From Mesorhizobium norvegicum (GTDB taxonomy: Bacteria; Pseudomonadota; Alphaproteobacteria; Rhizobiales; Rhizobiaceae): a stretch of 41,137 nt of DNA. The DNA lies in contig NZ_SMYZ01000054.1 in assembly GCF_004919685.1 (NCBI RefSeq), positions 180,049 to 221,185 on the forward strand, in the 5' to 3' direction. Shown piece after piece: positions 1-7,495 of this stretch (the stretch's first letter is position 1; each line of letters opens with the position of its first letter). Both the position numbers and the translations under genes were made by a program. The notes under the pieces were generated by a model. That model saw nothing but the letters and a program-made list of their open reading frames with translations. It ran no database searches and had not been told where the DNA came from.

Positions 1-28
1 AGAGGGGGGTGCCTCGCGCAATCCTCGA

Positions 29-745
29 TTGTCGGCAGCCTCGGCGCTGGCTGCGGTAGCGCTCGTTTTGGCAGTCACCCTCCCCGCTTTCGCTGACGCC
101 TTGCCCGCCGGCTTTGTCCGGCTCGCCGATGTCGACCCCTCGATCCGCCAGGACATCCGCTACGCCGGATCGGACAATTTCCTGCATCGCAAGGTGAACG
201 GCTATGACGCGCCGGCCTGCATCCTCACCGAGCAGGCGGCAAAGGCACTCTCCGCTGTCCAGAAGGCGGTCGCCGCCAAAAGCCTGACCCTGGTGGTGTT
301 CGATTGCTACCGCCCTGTCCGCGCCGTCGCCGACATGGGCGAATGGACGCGTGAGGGCGGGCCGCCCGATCCGCATTGGTATTCAAGGGTCAGGCGTAGC
401 GACCTGATCGCCAAGGGCTATGTCGGAGAACTATCGACCCATTCACGTGGCTCGACAGTCGACGTCGCCCTCGCCCGAACGGACCGCAGGTCCAGCCCGA
501 ACCCGGTCTGCGGCGCCGTTGATGCCGACACGCTCGATTTCGGCACCGGCTTCGACTGCTTCGACCCGATGAGCGAAACCGCCCACCGCGGCCTCGCCAG
601 CGAAGCGGCGGCAAACCGCAAGATGCTTGTCGATGCCATGCGTGTAGCCGGCTTCAAGAACTATGCACGGGAATGGTGGCACTTCACGCTGACAAATGAA
701 CCGTTCGCCAAGGAGCGTTTTGACTTCCCCATTACCGGCAACTAA
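29..745 (+). CDS. D-alanyl-D-alanine dipeptidase (VanX/DdpX-like, M15D), 5' end uncertain
   Basis: Zinc dipeptidase of the VanX family, expected to cleave D-Ala-D-Ala in the periplasm, either for peptidoglycan turnover or to use the dipeptide as a nutrient. Seen: a hydrophobic Ala/Val-rich N-terminus (residues 5-22) with an AFA-D cleavage-like site, the Arg of the DCYRP motif (R95), the zinc motif STHSRGSTVD (H138, D145), and EWWHF (E215 as catalytic base, H218 as third ligand). Four cysteines in the mature part could form disulfides. The frame is open to the left edge of the window and the first usable codon here is TTG, so the true start may lie upstream of base 1. The gene stands alone in front of the sulfate operon; 222 bp separate them. 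Confidence 0.85.
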   Translation: MSAASALAAVALVLAVTLPAFADALPAGFVRLADVDPSIRQDIRYAGSDNFLHRKVNGYDAPACILTEQAAKALSAVQKAVAAKSLTLVVFDCYRPVRAVADMGEWTREGGPPDPHWYSRVRRSDLIAKGYVGELSTHSRGSTVDVALARTDRRSSPNPVCGAVDADTLDFGTGFDCFDPMSETAHRGLASEAAANRKMLVDAMRVAGFKNYAREWWHFTLTNEPFAKERFDFPITGN

Positions 746-923
746 CACGCCGAACCAAATTTCAGACGGTCTTGCCTCGACAGCTCACATTTCTAGATAG
801 GTCAGGTGACGAGCAAGGATTCGGGCAGGAGGCGCGCAAGGGAAAATATTTCTCAATGATGGGAAAAAACGTCGAACATTTTCTCAAGCAGGGCAAAAAT
901 TGCAACATTGAATGCATCTAATT

Positions 924-940
924 TCTATCAATTCGGTAGA
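924..940. promoter_or_regulatory. Imperfect palindrome upstream of the first sulfate-binding protein gene
   Basis: TCTATC-aattc-GGTAGA is a 17-bp imperfect inverted repeat (one mismatch in the arms) lying 27 bp before the start codon at 968. Its position fits an operator for sulfate control, possibly for the Rrf2 regulator at 6963. The link is inference only; I do not see the same sequence before the second binding protein gene. Confidence 0.3.
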
Positions 941-967
941 TTTGGCGCGGGTTCAACGGAGGCAGAA

Positions 968-1996
968 ATGACCAAACCTCATTTCAGGAAACTGCTCGGC
1001 GCACTGGTCGCCACATCTGTCCAGTTCGGCACGCTCGGTTTCGCGTTTGCCGATACCACCATCCTCAACGTGTCCTACGATCCGACACGCGAGTTCTACA
1101 AGGCCTATGACGAAGCTTTCGTCGCCCATTGGAAGGCCGAGACCGGCGAGACGGTCACCGTCCAGCAGTCGCATGGCGGATCGGGCGCCCAGGCCCGCGC
1201 CGTGATCGATGGCCTCGATGCCGATGTGGTGACGCTGGCGCTCGAAGGCGATATCAATGCGATCGTCTCGAAGTCGAAGAAGATCAATCCCGACTGGCGC
1301 AAGAAATTCGAAAACAATTCAGCGCCTTACACATCGACCATCATCTTCCTTGTCCGCAAGGGCAATCCCAAGGGCATCCACGACTGGAGCGACCTCGTCA
1401 AGGACGGCGTCCAGGTGATCACGCCCAATCCCAAGACCTCCGGCGGTGCACGCTGGAACTACCTCGCGGCATGGGCTTACGCCAACGCCAATGACGGCGG
1501 CGACGAGGCTAAAAACAAGGAATTCGTCGGCAAGCTCTACGCCAATGCCCCGGTGCTCGACACCGGCGCGCGCGGCTCGACCGTGACCTTCGCGCAAAAG
1601 GGCATCGGCGATGTACTGATCGGCTGGGAAAACGATGCCTATCTGGCACTCGACGAATTCGGCGCCGACAATTTCGAAATCGTCTACCCGCCGACATCGA
1701 TCCTGGCCGAGCCGCCGGTGGCGATTGTCGATGCCAATGTCGACGCCAAGGGCACGCGCAAGGTCGCCGAAGCCTATCTGGGTTGGCTCTATTCCAAGGA
1801 AGCGCAGACGATCATCGCCAAGAACCACTATCGTCCGGCCAAGCCCGAACTTGTGGCTCCGGCGGACCTGCCCAAAACACCTGAAATCAAGCTGATCTCC
1901 ATCGACGATCCGCTTTTTGGCGGCTGGAAGAAGGCACAGCCTTATCATTTCGGCGATGGTGGTATATTCGACCAGATCTATAAGCCGGCCCAGTGA
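968..1996 (+). CDS. Periplasmic sulfate-binding protein (Sbp/CysP family), copy 1
   Basis: Substrate-binding component of the sulfate/thiosulfate ABC importer. It binds sulfate in the periplasm and delivers it to CysTW. Seen: a Sec signal peptide (about residues 1-28, ending FAFA-D), the family motif VSYDPTREFY just after it, QSHGGSGAQARAV, and NPKTSGGARWNYLAAWAYA, all typical of Sbp. The length of 342 aa fits. I chose the ATG at 968 because GGAGG lies at 958-962; a start 20 codons earlier has no such site and would place extra residues before the signal peptide. It is first in the operon, 22 bp before cysT. A second Sbp is encoded at 5720. Confidence 0.93.
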   Translation: MTKPHFRKLLGALVATSVQFGTLGFAFADTTILNVSYDPTREFYKAYDEAFVAHWKAETGETVTVQQSHGGSGAQARAVIDGLDADVVTLALEGDINAIVSKSKKINPDWRKKFENNSAPYTSTIIFLVRKGNPKGIHDWSDLVKDGVQVITPNPKTSGGARWNYLAAWAYANANDGGDEAKNKEFVGKLYANAPVLDTGARGSTVTFAQKGIGDVLIGWENDAYLALDEFGADNFEIVYPPTSILAEPPVAIVDANVDAKGTRKVAEAYLGWLYSKEAQTIIAKNHYRPAKPELVAPADLPKTPEIKLISIDDPLFGGWKKAQPYHFGDGGIFDQIYKPAQ

Positions 1997-2018
1997 GCTA
2001 AATCTAGATCAGGACGAT

Positions 2019-2870
2019 ATGACCACAGCACCCGCGCAGGCGGGGTGGCGGTTCAGACAGCCGAGTGTCATTCCGGGTTTCGGATTGACGCTCGGCTTCT
2101 CGCTTGCCTACCTCACCCTCATCATCCTCATCCCGCTGTCCGGGCTGATCTGGCGCTCGGCCGCCCTTGGCTGGCCTGAGTTCTGGGCGATCGCAACCGA
2201 TCGTCGCACCATCAACGCGCTTGAAATCAGCTTCGGCACCGCCTTCATCGCGGCTGCCGTCAACGTCGTCTTCGGCACCCTCGTCGCCTGGGTGCTGGTG
2301 CGCTACCGCTTTCCCGGCCGCCGCATCGTCGATGCCATGGTCGACCTGCCCTTCGCGCTGCCGACGGCGGTGGCCGGCATCGCGCTGACCACGCTCTACG
2401 CGCCGAACGGCTGGATCGGCAAATTGCTGATGCCGCTTGGCATCAAGGTCGCCTATACGCCGCTCGGCATCGTCATCGCGCTGATCTTCATCGGCCTGCC
2501 CTTCGTCGTGCGCACCGTGCAGCCGATCATGGAGGAAATCGACAAGGAGGTGGAGGAAGCCGCCGCCACGCTTGGCGCCAGCCGCTTCCAGATCATCACC
2601 CGCATCCTGTTTCCGGGCCTGGCGCCGGCCATCACCACCGGCTTTTCGCTGGCCTTCGCGCGCGGCGTCGGCGAATACGGCTCGGTCATCTTCATCGCCG
2701 GCAATTTGCCCTACAAATCCGAGATCGCGCCGCTTCTGATCGTCATCCGGCTGGAGGAGTACAATTATCCGGCAGCGACCGCGATCGCGGCGATCATGCT
2801 GTTTTTGTCGTTCCTGATGCTTTTGATCGTCAATCTCGCACAGTCATGGAGCCGCAAGCGCTATGGCTGA
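2019..2870 (+). CDS. cysT: Sulfate ABC transporter permease CysT
   Basis: Inner-membrane permease (also called CysU) that pairs with CysW to carry sulfate or thiosulfate into the cytoplasm. The 283-aa product has about six hydrophobic segments and the permease EAA loop (EEAAATLGAS, then a conserved Gly and Pro) that docks on the ATPase. The ATG at 2019 is preceded by AGGA at 2011-2014; the longer open frame upstream overlaps the binding protein gene and is not family-like. The stop overlaps the cysW start by 8 bp, which points to translational coupling. Confidence 0.93.
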   Translation: MTTAPAQAGWRFRQPSVIPGFGLTLGFSLAYLTLIILIPLSGLIWRSAALGWPEFWAIATDRRTINALEISFGTAFIAAAVNVVFGTLVAWVLVRYRFPGRRIVDAMVDLPFALPTAVAGIALTTLYAPNGWIGKLLMPLGIKVAYTPLGIVIALIFIGLPFVVRTVQPIMEEIDKEVEEAAATLGASRFQIITRILFPGLAPAITTGFSLAFARGVGEYGSVIFIAGNLPYKSEIAPLLIVIRLEEYNYPAATAIAAIMLFLSFLMLLIVNLAQSWSRKRYG

Positions 2871-3747
2871 TCCCGAGATCAAATCCTACGAACAGCATCA
2901 CGAGAGCCGCTCGCCGGCGGTGACCGAGAGCCGGCCGGCGCAAGCCGTCCTGATGGCCATCGTCTTCGCTTTCCTTGGCATCTTCCTGCTCCTGCCGCTG
3001 ATCATCGTCTTCCACGAGGCGCTGGCAAAAGGCGTCAGTGCCTATACGCAGTCGTTGAGTGACGCCGACACGCGCTCGGCGATCCGGCTGACGCTGCTGG
3101 TGGCGGCGATCTCGGTGCCGCTCAACATTGTCTTCGGCATCTCCGCCGCCTGGGCGATCGCCAAGTTCGAGTTCAAGGGCAAGGCCTTCCTGACCACGCT
3201 GATCGACCTGCCCTTCTCGGTCTCGCCGGTCATATCGGGCCTCGTCTATGTGCTTTTGTTCGGCGCCCAGGGGCTGCTCGGCGGCTGGCTGAAAGCGCAT
3301 GGCATCGTCATCCTGTTTGCTGTGCCGGGCATCGTGCTGGCCACCGTCTTCGTCACCTTCCCCTTCGTCGCCCGCGAGTTGATCCCGCTGATGCAGGAGC
3401 AGGGCAATGGCGACGAGGAGGCAGCACTCTCGCTTGGCGCCAATGGCTGGCAGACCTTCTGGTACGTGACCTTGCCCAACGTCAAATGGGGGCTGCTCTA
3501 CGGCGTACTCCTGTGCAATGCGCGTGCCATGGGCGAGTTCGGCGCGGTCTCGGTGGTGTCGGGCCACATACGCGGCCTGACCAACACCATGCCGCTGCAT
3601 GTCGAAATCCTCTATAACGAGTACAACGCCGTCGGCGCCTTCGCCGTCGCTTCATTGCTTGCGGGCCTGGCGCTCGTCACGCTGGTCTTGAAAACACTTC
3701 TCGAGATGCGCTACGGCGCCGAGATCGCCGCGACACGCGGGCACTAG
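2863..3747 (+). CDS. cysW: Sulfate ABC transporter permease CysW
   Basis: Second membrane subunit of the sulfate importer, 294 aa, with hydrophobic helices throughout and the EAA loop EEAALSLGANGWQTFW followed by the conserved GEFGAVSVVSG stretch of CysW. The N-terminal 25 residues are hydrophilic and probably cytoplasmic. It overlaps cysT by 8 bp and is followed after 12 bp by cysA, so the order binding protein-T-W-A is the canonical single operon. Confidence 0.93.
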   Translation: MADPEIKSYEQHHESRSPAVTESRPAQAVLMAIVFAFLGIFLLLPLIIVFHEALAKGVSAYTQSLSDADTRSAIRLTLLVAAISVPLNIVFGISAAWAIAKFEFKGKAFLTTLIDLPFSVSPVISGLVYVLLFGAQGLLGGWLKAHGIVILFAVPGIVLATVFVTFPFVARELIPLMQEQGNGDEEAALSLGANGWQTFWYVTLPNVKWGLLYGVLLCNARAMGEFGAVSVVSGHIRGLTNTMPLHVEILYNEYNAVGAFAVASLLAGLALVTLVLKTLLEMRYGAEIAATRGH

Positions 3748-3759
3748 AAGGTTCTGTAG

Positions 3760-4800
3760 ATGGAAGTTCGCGTTGCCAACGTGCGCAAGGAATTTGACCG
3801 GTTTCCGGCCCTCCACGACGTGTCGCTCGATATCAAGTCGGGCGAGCTGATCGCGTTGCTGGGGCCGTCCGGCTCCGGCAAGACGACGCTGCTCAGGCTC
3901 ATCGCCGGGCTGGAGCGGCCGACGCGGGGAAACATCTTCTTCGGCGACGAGGACGCCTCGCACAAGTCGATCCAGGATCGCAATGTCGGCTTTGTCTTCC
4001 AGCACTATGCGCTGTTCCGGCACATGACGGTGGCCGACAATATCGGCTTCGGCCTGAAGGTCCGGCACGGGCCGTCGCGCCCGCCGGCGCAGGAAATCCG
4101 CCGCCGCGCCTCCGAGCTTCTCGACCTCGTTCAGCTGTCGGGGCTGGAGAAGCGCTATCCGGCGCAGCTTTCCGGCGGCCAGCGGCAGCGCGTGGCGCTG
4201 GCGCGCGCCATGGCGATCGAACCCAAGGTGCTGTTGCTCGACGAGCCGTTCGGCGCGCTTGACGCGCAGGTGCGCCGGGAATTGCGCCGCTGGCTGCGCG
4301 AAATCCATGACGCCACCGGCCACACCACCGTCTTCGTCACCCACGACCAGGAAGAGGCGCTGGAGCTTGCCGACCGCGTCGTGGTGATGAGCCAGGGCCG
4401 CATCGAGCAGGTCGGCACCGCCGACGACATCTACGACACGCCGAACTCGCCCTTCGTCTATGGCTTCATCGGTGAATCGAGCTCGCTTCCCGTCAAGGTC
4501 GAGAATGGCGAGATCTGGCTCGCCGACCGTCCGATCGGGCTTGCCGCGCCCAACGAGCCCTCGGGCGATGCGACGCTCTACTTCCGCCCGCACGATGTCG
4601 AATTGCTGGACGGCTGCAGCGGCTGCATCGCCGGTACGGTTGCTGCCAGCCGCCGCGTCGCCGGCACGCGCCGGGTCGAGCTTGAGATCGGCGGCGAGCG
4701 CCAGCGGGTCGAAATCGAACTGCCGGTCGACCACCCCGCGGCCCACAAAAGCCGGGTGGCGTTCCGCCCCGGCCGCTGGAAGTTGTTTCCGGCCAGCTGA
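3760..4800 (+). CDS. cysA: Sulfate ABC transporter ATP-binding protein CysA
   Basis: Cytoplasmic ATPase that powers CysTW. Seen: Walker A GPSGSGKT (about residues 35-42), Q-loop FVFQHYALF, signature LSGGQRQRVALARA, Walker B VLLLDEPFGALD, and the switch His in VFVTHDQEEA. Residues from about 240 on form the usual C-terminal TOBE-like regulatory region; the full length of 346 aa matches rhizobial CysA. The gene ends 15 bp before the convergent vapC, so nothing downstream is likely to be co-transcribed with it except by read-through. Confidence 0.93.
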   Translation: MEVRVANVRKEFDRFPALHDVSLDIKSGELIALLGPSGSGKTTLLRLIAGLERPTRGNIFFGDEDASHKSIQDRNVGFVFQHYALFRHMTVADNIGFGLKVRHGPSRPPAQEIRRRASELLDLVQLSGLEKRYPAQLSGGQRQRVALARAMAIEPKVLLLDEPFGALDAQVRRELRRWLREIHDATGHTTVFVTHDQEEALELADRVVVMSQGRIEQVGTADDIYDTPNSPFVYGFIGESSSLPVKVENGEIWLADRPIGLAAPNEPSGDATLYFRPHDVELLDGCSGCIAGTVAASRRVAGTRRVELEIGGERQRVEIELPVDHPAAHKSRVAFRPGRWKLFPAS

Positions 4801-4815
4801 TCCTCGATCGGGACG

Positions 4816-5214
4816 CTACTCCAGCCAGTTCTCGATCTTCAAGCCCCTGATCCGGTTGAACTCTCCCGTGTTGGCGGTCACCAGCGTGGTGCCCAATGCA
4901 TAGGCATGAGCGGCAATAAAAAGATCATTATGGCCAATGGTCTGGCCCGCGGCTTCAAGCTCGGCGCGAAGTCCGCCATACTCGGCATCCACCGGCACAT
5001 CGAGCGGCAAGACAGGTATCTCGGCCAACAAGTCTTCAACCTTCTTGAGCAGCTTGGCCGATCCCTTCTTTGCGCAGCCATATCGCAATTCAGAGGCGAC
5101 CACGATGCTGGTGCAAACGGCGTCATCTCCCTCGCGCACCATTGCACTTGCGGCCTTGCCAGCAGGGTTTCGGATCATGTCGCTGATGATGTTCGTGTCC
5201 AGCATGAACCGCAT
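4816..5214 (-). CDS. vapC: VapC-type PIN-domain ribonuclease toxin
   Basis: Toxin of a type II toxin-antitoxin pair; PIN-domain VapC proteins are Mg-dependent RNases that cut tRNA or rRNA until bound by VapB. Seen: the MLDTNIISD start (D6), the SELRYG helix (E42), and NDLFIAAHA (D97), which together give the acidic triad, with the terminal LVTANTGEF strand. The length of 132 aa is standard. Its start codon directly abuts and overlaps the stop of the antitoxin gene. The pair lies on the strand opposite to the flanking sulfate genes. Confidence 0.92.
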   Translation of the reverse strand: MRFMLDTNIISDMIRNPAGKAASAMVREGDDAVCTSIVVASELRYGCAKKGSAKLLKKVEDLLAEIPVLPLDVPVDAEYGGLRAELEAAGQTIGHNDLFIAAHAYALGTTLVTANTGEFNRIRGLKIENWLE

Positions 5215-5486
5215 TAGAAAATATCCTCGGATTTGACCGGCGTGTCATCGATCTCGGGGAAGTCGTCTTCAGGACCGAGCGGCTGATCTTTCGCCCATTG
5301 GGCGAGCAGCGCGGTAAGTCCAGGTTTGCGAGCCGGCTCGATGACCAGGCGGTCGCCTTCACGGCTGATCAAGACCTTTTCGCCGGGAAGCTCGAACTCG
5401 ACAGGAATGCGCACCGCCTGGCTGCGGTTGTTGCGAAACAGCTTCGCCTCCCTCGGCGGCGTTGTTGAATGACGGTTCCGGGGCAT
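5214..5486 (-). CDS. vapB: VapB-type antitoxin (AbrB/SpoVT-like DNA-binding N-terminus)
   Basis: Labile antitoxin and autorepressor for the adjacent VapC. The N-terminal half has the swapped-hairpin AbrB pattern AKLFRNNRSQAVRIP followed by ELPGEKVLISREGDRLVIEP. The acidic C-terminal tail (PEIDDTPVKSEDIF) is the part that would wrap the toxin. I start it at the ATG at 5486 because AAGGAG precedes it at the right distance and because a promoter with repeats lies immediately upstream; the much longer open frame reaching 5705 has no family-like sequence. The product is 90 aa. Confidence 0.9.
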   Translation of the reverse strand: MPRNRHSTTPPREAKLFRNNRSQAVRIPVEFELPGEKVLISREGDRLVIEPARKPGLTALLAQWAKDQPLGPEDDFPEIDDTPVKSEDIF

Positions 5487-5500
5487 GGCGATGCTCCTTG

Positions 5501-5542
5501 TGTATATGCCATTTGTATATGCCATATGACGCCACGATGCAA
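5501..5542 (-). promoter_or_regulatory. vapBC promoter with overlapping direct-repeat operator
   Basis: Read on the minus strand, TTGCAT (5537-5542), a 17-bp spacer and TATACA (5514-5519) form a good sigma-70-like promoter about 28 bp before vapB. The 12-bp word ATGGCATATACA occurs twice, at 5514-5525 and 5501-5512, separated by one base. The first copy contains the -10 element, so a VapBC complex bound here would block its own promoter. The repeats and hexamers are seen directly; the autoregulation is inferred from how VapBC families work. Confidence 0.6.
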
Positions 5543-5678
5543 GGCACAGAAAAGCTCCGACGAAGGCAGCCATCGACTGGAACAGAATTCCAACAAATGC
5601 CCCTTTCAGCGATACTTCTTCTCGTGCCGAGGCGATGAAGCTACGGTGCGTGCCTCGTCGCGCGCCCTGCGCCACAGC

Positions 5679-5693
5679 TATGGTTCGACCATA
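5679..5693. promoter_or_regulatory. Palindrome TATGGT-tcg-ACCATA upstream of the second sulfate-binding protein gene
   Basis: Perfect 6-bp arms with a 3-bp centre, 26 bp before the ATG at 5720. The position suits an operator or a stem near the ribosome binding site. A further inverted repeat, TGGAA-cagaa-TTCCA, lies at 5578-5592. Which protein binds is unknown. Confidence 0.35.
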
Positions 5694-5719
5694 AACCCAT
5701 TGCATCGGAGCCTGTTTTC

Positions 5720-6706
5720 ATGAAGCGATTTTTCCTCGGGCTTGCCACCGTCGCCGGCCTGTTCCTCGCATCCTCCCAGGCCTGGTCGGCCGACAAACTG
5801 CTCAACGCATCCTATGATGTCGGCCGCGAACTGTTCGTGCAGGTCAACAAGGCCTTCGTCGCGCAGCATCCGGGCGTCACCGTCGATCAGTCGCATGCCG
5901 GCACCTCGGCGCAGGCGCGCGCCATCGCCGAGGGCCTTGGCGCCGATGTCGTTACCTTCAACCAGGTCACCGACATCGACTTCCTGGTCAAGAAGGGGCT
6001 CGTCTCGGCCGACTGGCAGAAGGATTTCGCCAATGACGCGTCGCCCTTCTATTCGCTGCCTTCCTTCCTTGTCCGCGCGGGCAACCCCAAGCACATCAAG
6101 GACTGGAACGATCTCGTTCGCGACGACGTGCAGGTGATCTTCCCCAACCCGAAAACCTCCGGCAATGCGCGCTACACCTATCTGGCGGCAACCGCCTACG
6201 CCAAGGAGGCCTTCAAGGGCGACGACGCCAAGGTGAAGGAGTTCATCACCAAGCTGTTCAACAACGTGCCGATCTTCGACACCGGCGGCCGCGCCGCGAC
6301 CACCACCTTCGTGCAGCGCGAGATCGGTGACGTGCTGATCACCTTCGAGTCGGAGACGCGCGGAATCCGCAAGGAGTATGGCGACGACAAGTTCGAGCAG
6401 GTCACGCCCTCGGTCAGCCTGCTGGCCGAATTCCCGGTGGCGATCGTCGACAAGGTCGCCGACGAGCACGGCACGCGCGATCTGGCCAAGACCTATCTCG
6501 ACTTCCTCTACACCCCCGAGGGCCAGGACATCCTCGCCCAGAACGGCAACCGGGTTCGCGACGCGGCGGTCGCCGCCAAATACAAGGCCCAGTTTCCCGA
6601 TGTCCGCTTGCTGACGGTGGAAGACGTCTTCGGCGGCTGGGACAAGGTGCAGAAGGAGCATTTCGCCGCCGGCGGCCTGCTCGACCAGACCTACGGCAGC
6701 CGCTAA
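5720..6706 (+). CDS. Periplasmic sulfate-binding protein (Sbp/CysP family), copy 2
   Basis: A second sulfate-binding protein of 328 aa, clearly paralogous to the one at 968. The signal peptide spans about residues 1-23 (SQAWSA-D), and the motifs NASYDVGRELF, QSHAGTSAQARAIA and NPKTSGNARYTYLAA are all present. GGAG at 5708-5711 serves the ATG. It has no transporter genes of its own next to it; the vapBC pair separates it from cysA. It probably feeds the same CysTWA complex, perhaps with another affinity or another oxyanion such as thiosulfate. A clear terminator follows. Confidence 0.92.
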   Translation: MKRFFLGLATVAGLFLASSQAWSADKLLNASYDVGRELFVQVNKAFVAQHPGVTVDQSHAGTSAQARAIAEGLGADVVTFNQVTDIDFLVKKGLVSADWQKDFANDASPFYSLPSFLVRAGNPKHIKDWNDLVRDDVQVIFPNPKTSGNARYTYLAATAYAKEAFKGDDAKVKEFITKLFNNVPIFDTGGRAATTTFVQREIGDVLITFESETRGIRKEYGDDKFEQVTPSVSLLAEFPVAIVDKVADEHGTRDLAKTYLDFLYTPEGQDILAQNGNRVRDAAVAAKYKAQFPDVRLLTVEDVFGGWDKVQKEHFAAGGLLDQTYGSR

Positions 6707-6731
6707 GAGTTGCGGCTTCCCAGTGGATGAG

Positions 6732-6758
6732 AAAGCCGGCGCTTTTGCCGGCTTTTTT
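6732..6758 (+). terminator. Rho-independent terminator after the second sulfate-binding protein gene
   Basis: AAAGCCGGC (6732-6740), a 6-base loop and GCCGGCTTT (6747-6755) form a perfect 9-bp stem that runs into a T tract. It lies 26 bp after the stop codon. Confidence 0.85.
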
Positions 6759-6962
6759 CGTTTTGTGCGCCGGCGATCCGGTTTTCAGCGGGATATCGGC
6801 ACCGTCCGTGCAAAACGTTACAAAGAATCAACGCGTTTGTGCCTAACGTGCAATCCGGCGGCTTGTTTTCGCGAAACATCATCGCGCGGCGAAAACGTCA
6901 TTATTTGCACACAAACAGTCGCCAGATGCGAGTGGTTGGGGCTTCAATGGGTTGATCTGGGC

Positions 6963-7412
6963 ATGCTGACAAAAAAAGGCAAATACGGCCTCAAGGCCCT
7001 CGTGCATCTGTCCGGCCTGCCGGTCGGCCAATTGGCCTTCGTCAACGATATCGCGGTGGCCAACAACATTCCGAAGAAATTCCTCGATGCCATCCTGGGC
7101 GAGTTGCGTAATGCCGGCTTCGTCCAGAGCCGCAAGGGCAAGGAAGGCGGCTATCGCCTCGCCCGGCCGGCCTCCGAAATCAAGATCGGCCATGTCGTGC
7201 GCGTGCTTGACGGGCCGTTGGCGCCGATCCCCTGCGCCAGCCGCACGCAGTATCAGCGCTGCGACGACTGCGACGAGGCGACCTGCCAGGTCCGGCACAT
7301 GATGCTGGAGGTCCGGCAGGCAATCGCCGAAGTGCTGGATAACCGCAGCCTCGCCGCCATGCGCGATGCCGACAATGATGATTTTCCGGTCGAGCTGACC
7401 TCGCAGATATGA
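6963..7412 (+). CDS. Rrf2-family transcriptional regulator with a cysteine cluster
   Basis: Winged-helix repressor of 149 aa. The N-terminal part (MLTKKGKYGLKALVHL, then NIPKKFLDAILGELRNAGFVQSRKGKEGGY) is the classic Rrf2 helix-turn-helix and wing. Cysteines at residues 91, 100, 103 and 108 lie where IscR-type members hold an Fe-S cluster, so redox, Fe-S or sulfur-status sensing is plausible. The neighbours suggest it controls sulfate uptake, as CymR does for sulfur genes in Firmicutes; that is inference. The ATG at 6963 gives a family-sized protein; the open frame extends upstream into the terminator region. No strong ribosome binding site is visible, so the start is not certain. Confidence 0.85.
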   Translation: MLTKKGKYGLKALVHLSGLPVGQLAFVNDIAVANNIPKKFLDAILGELRNAGFVQSRKGKEGGYRLARPASEIKIGHVVRVLDGPLAPIPCASRTQYQRCDDCDEATCQVRHMMLEVRQAIAEVLDNRSLAAMRDADNDDFPVELTSQI

Positions 7413-7495
7413 ACCACTGACGCGCGTTCGCCATCGCAAGGTTGCGCGGTCCATGCCGACGCAGTAAAGCGGGGTTCGAAGAACGGGCTGGACCG

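Noticed and set aside
4816..5719. vapBC region as part of a larger mobile island
   Set aside because: No integrase, transposase, tRNA end or direct repeats at the borders could be seen, so only the gene pair itself is reported.
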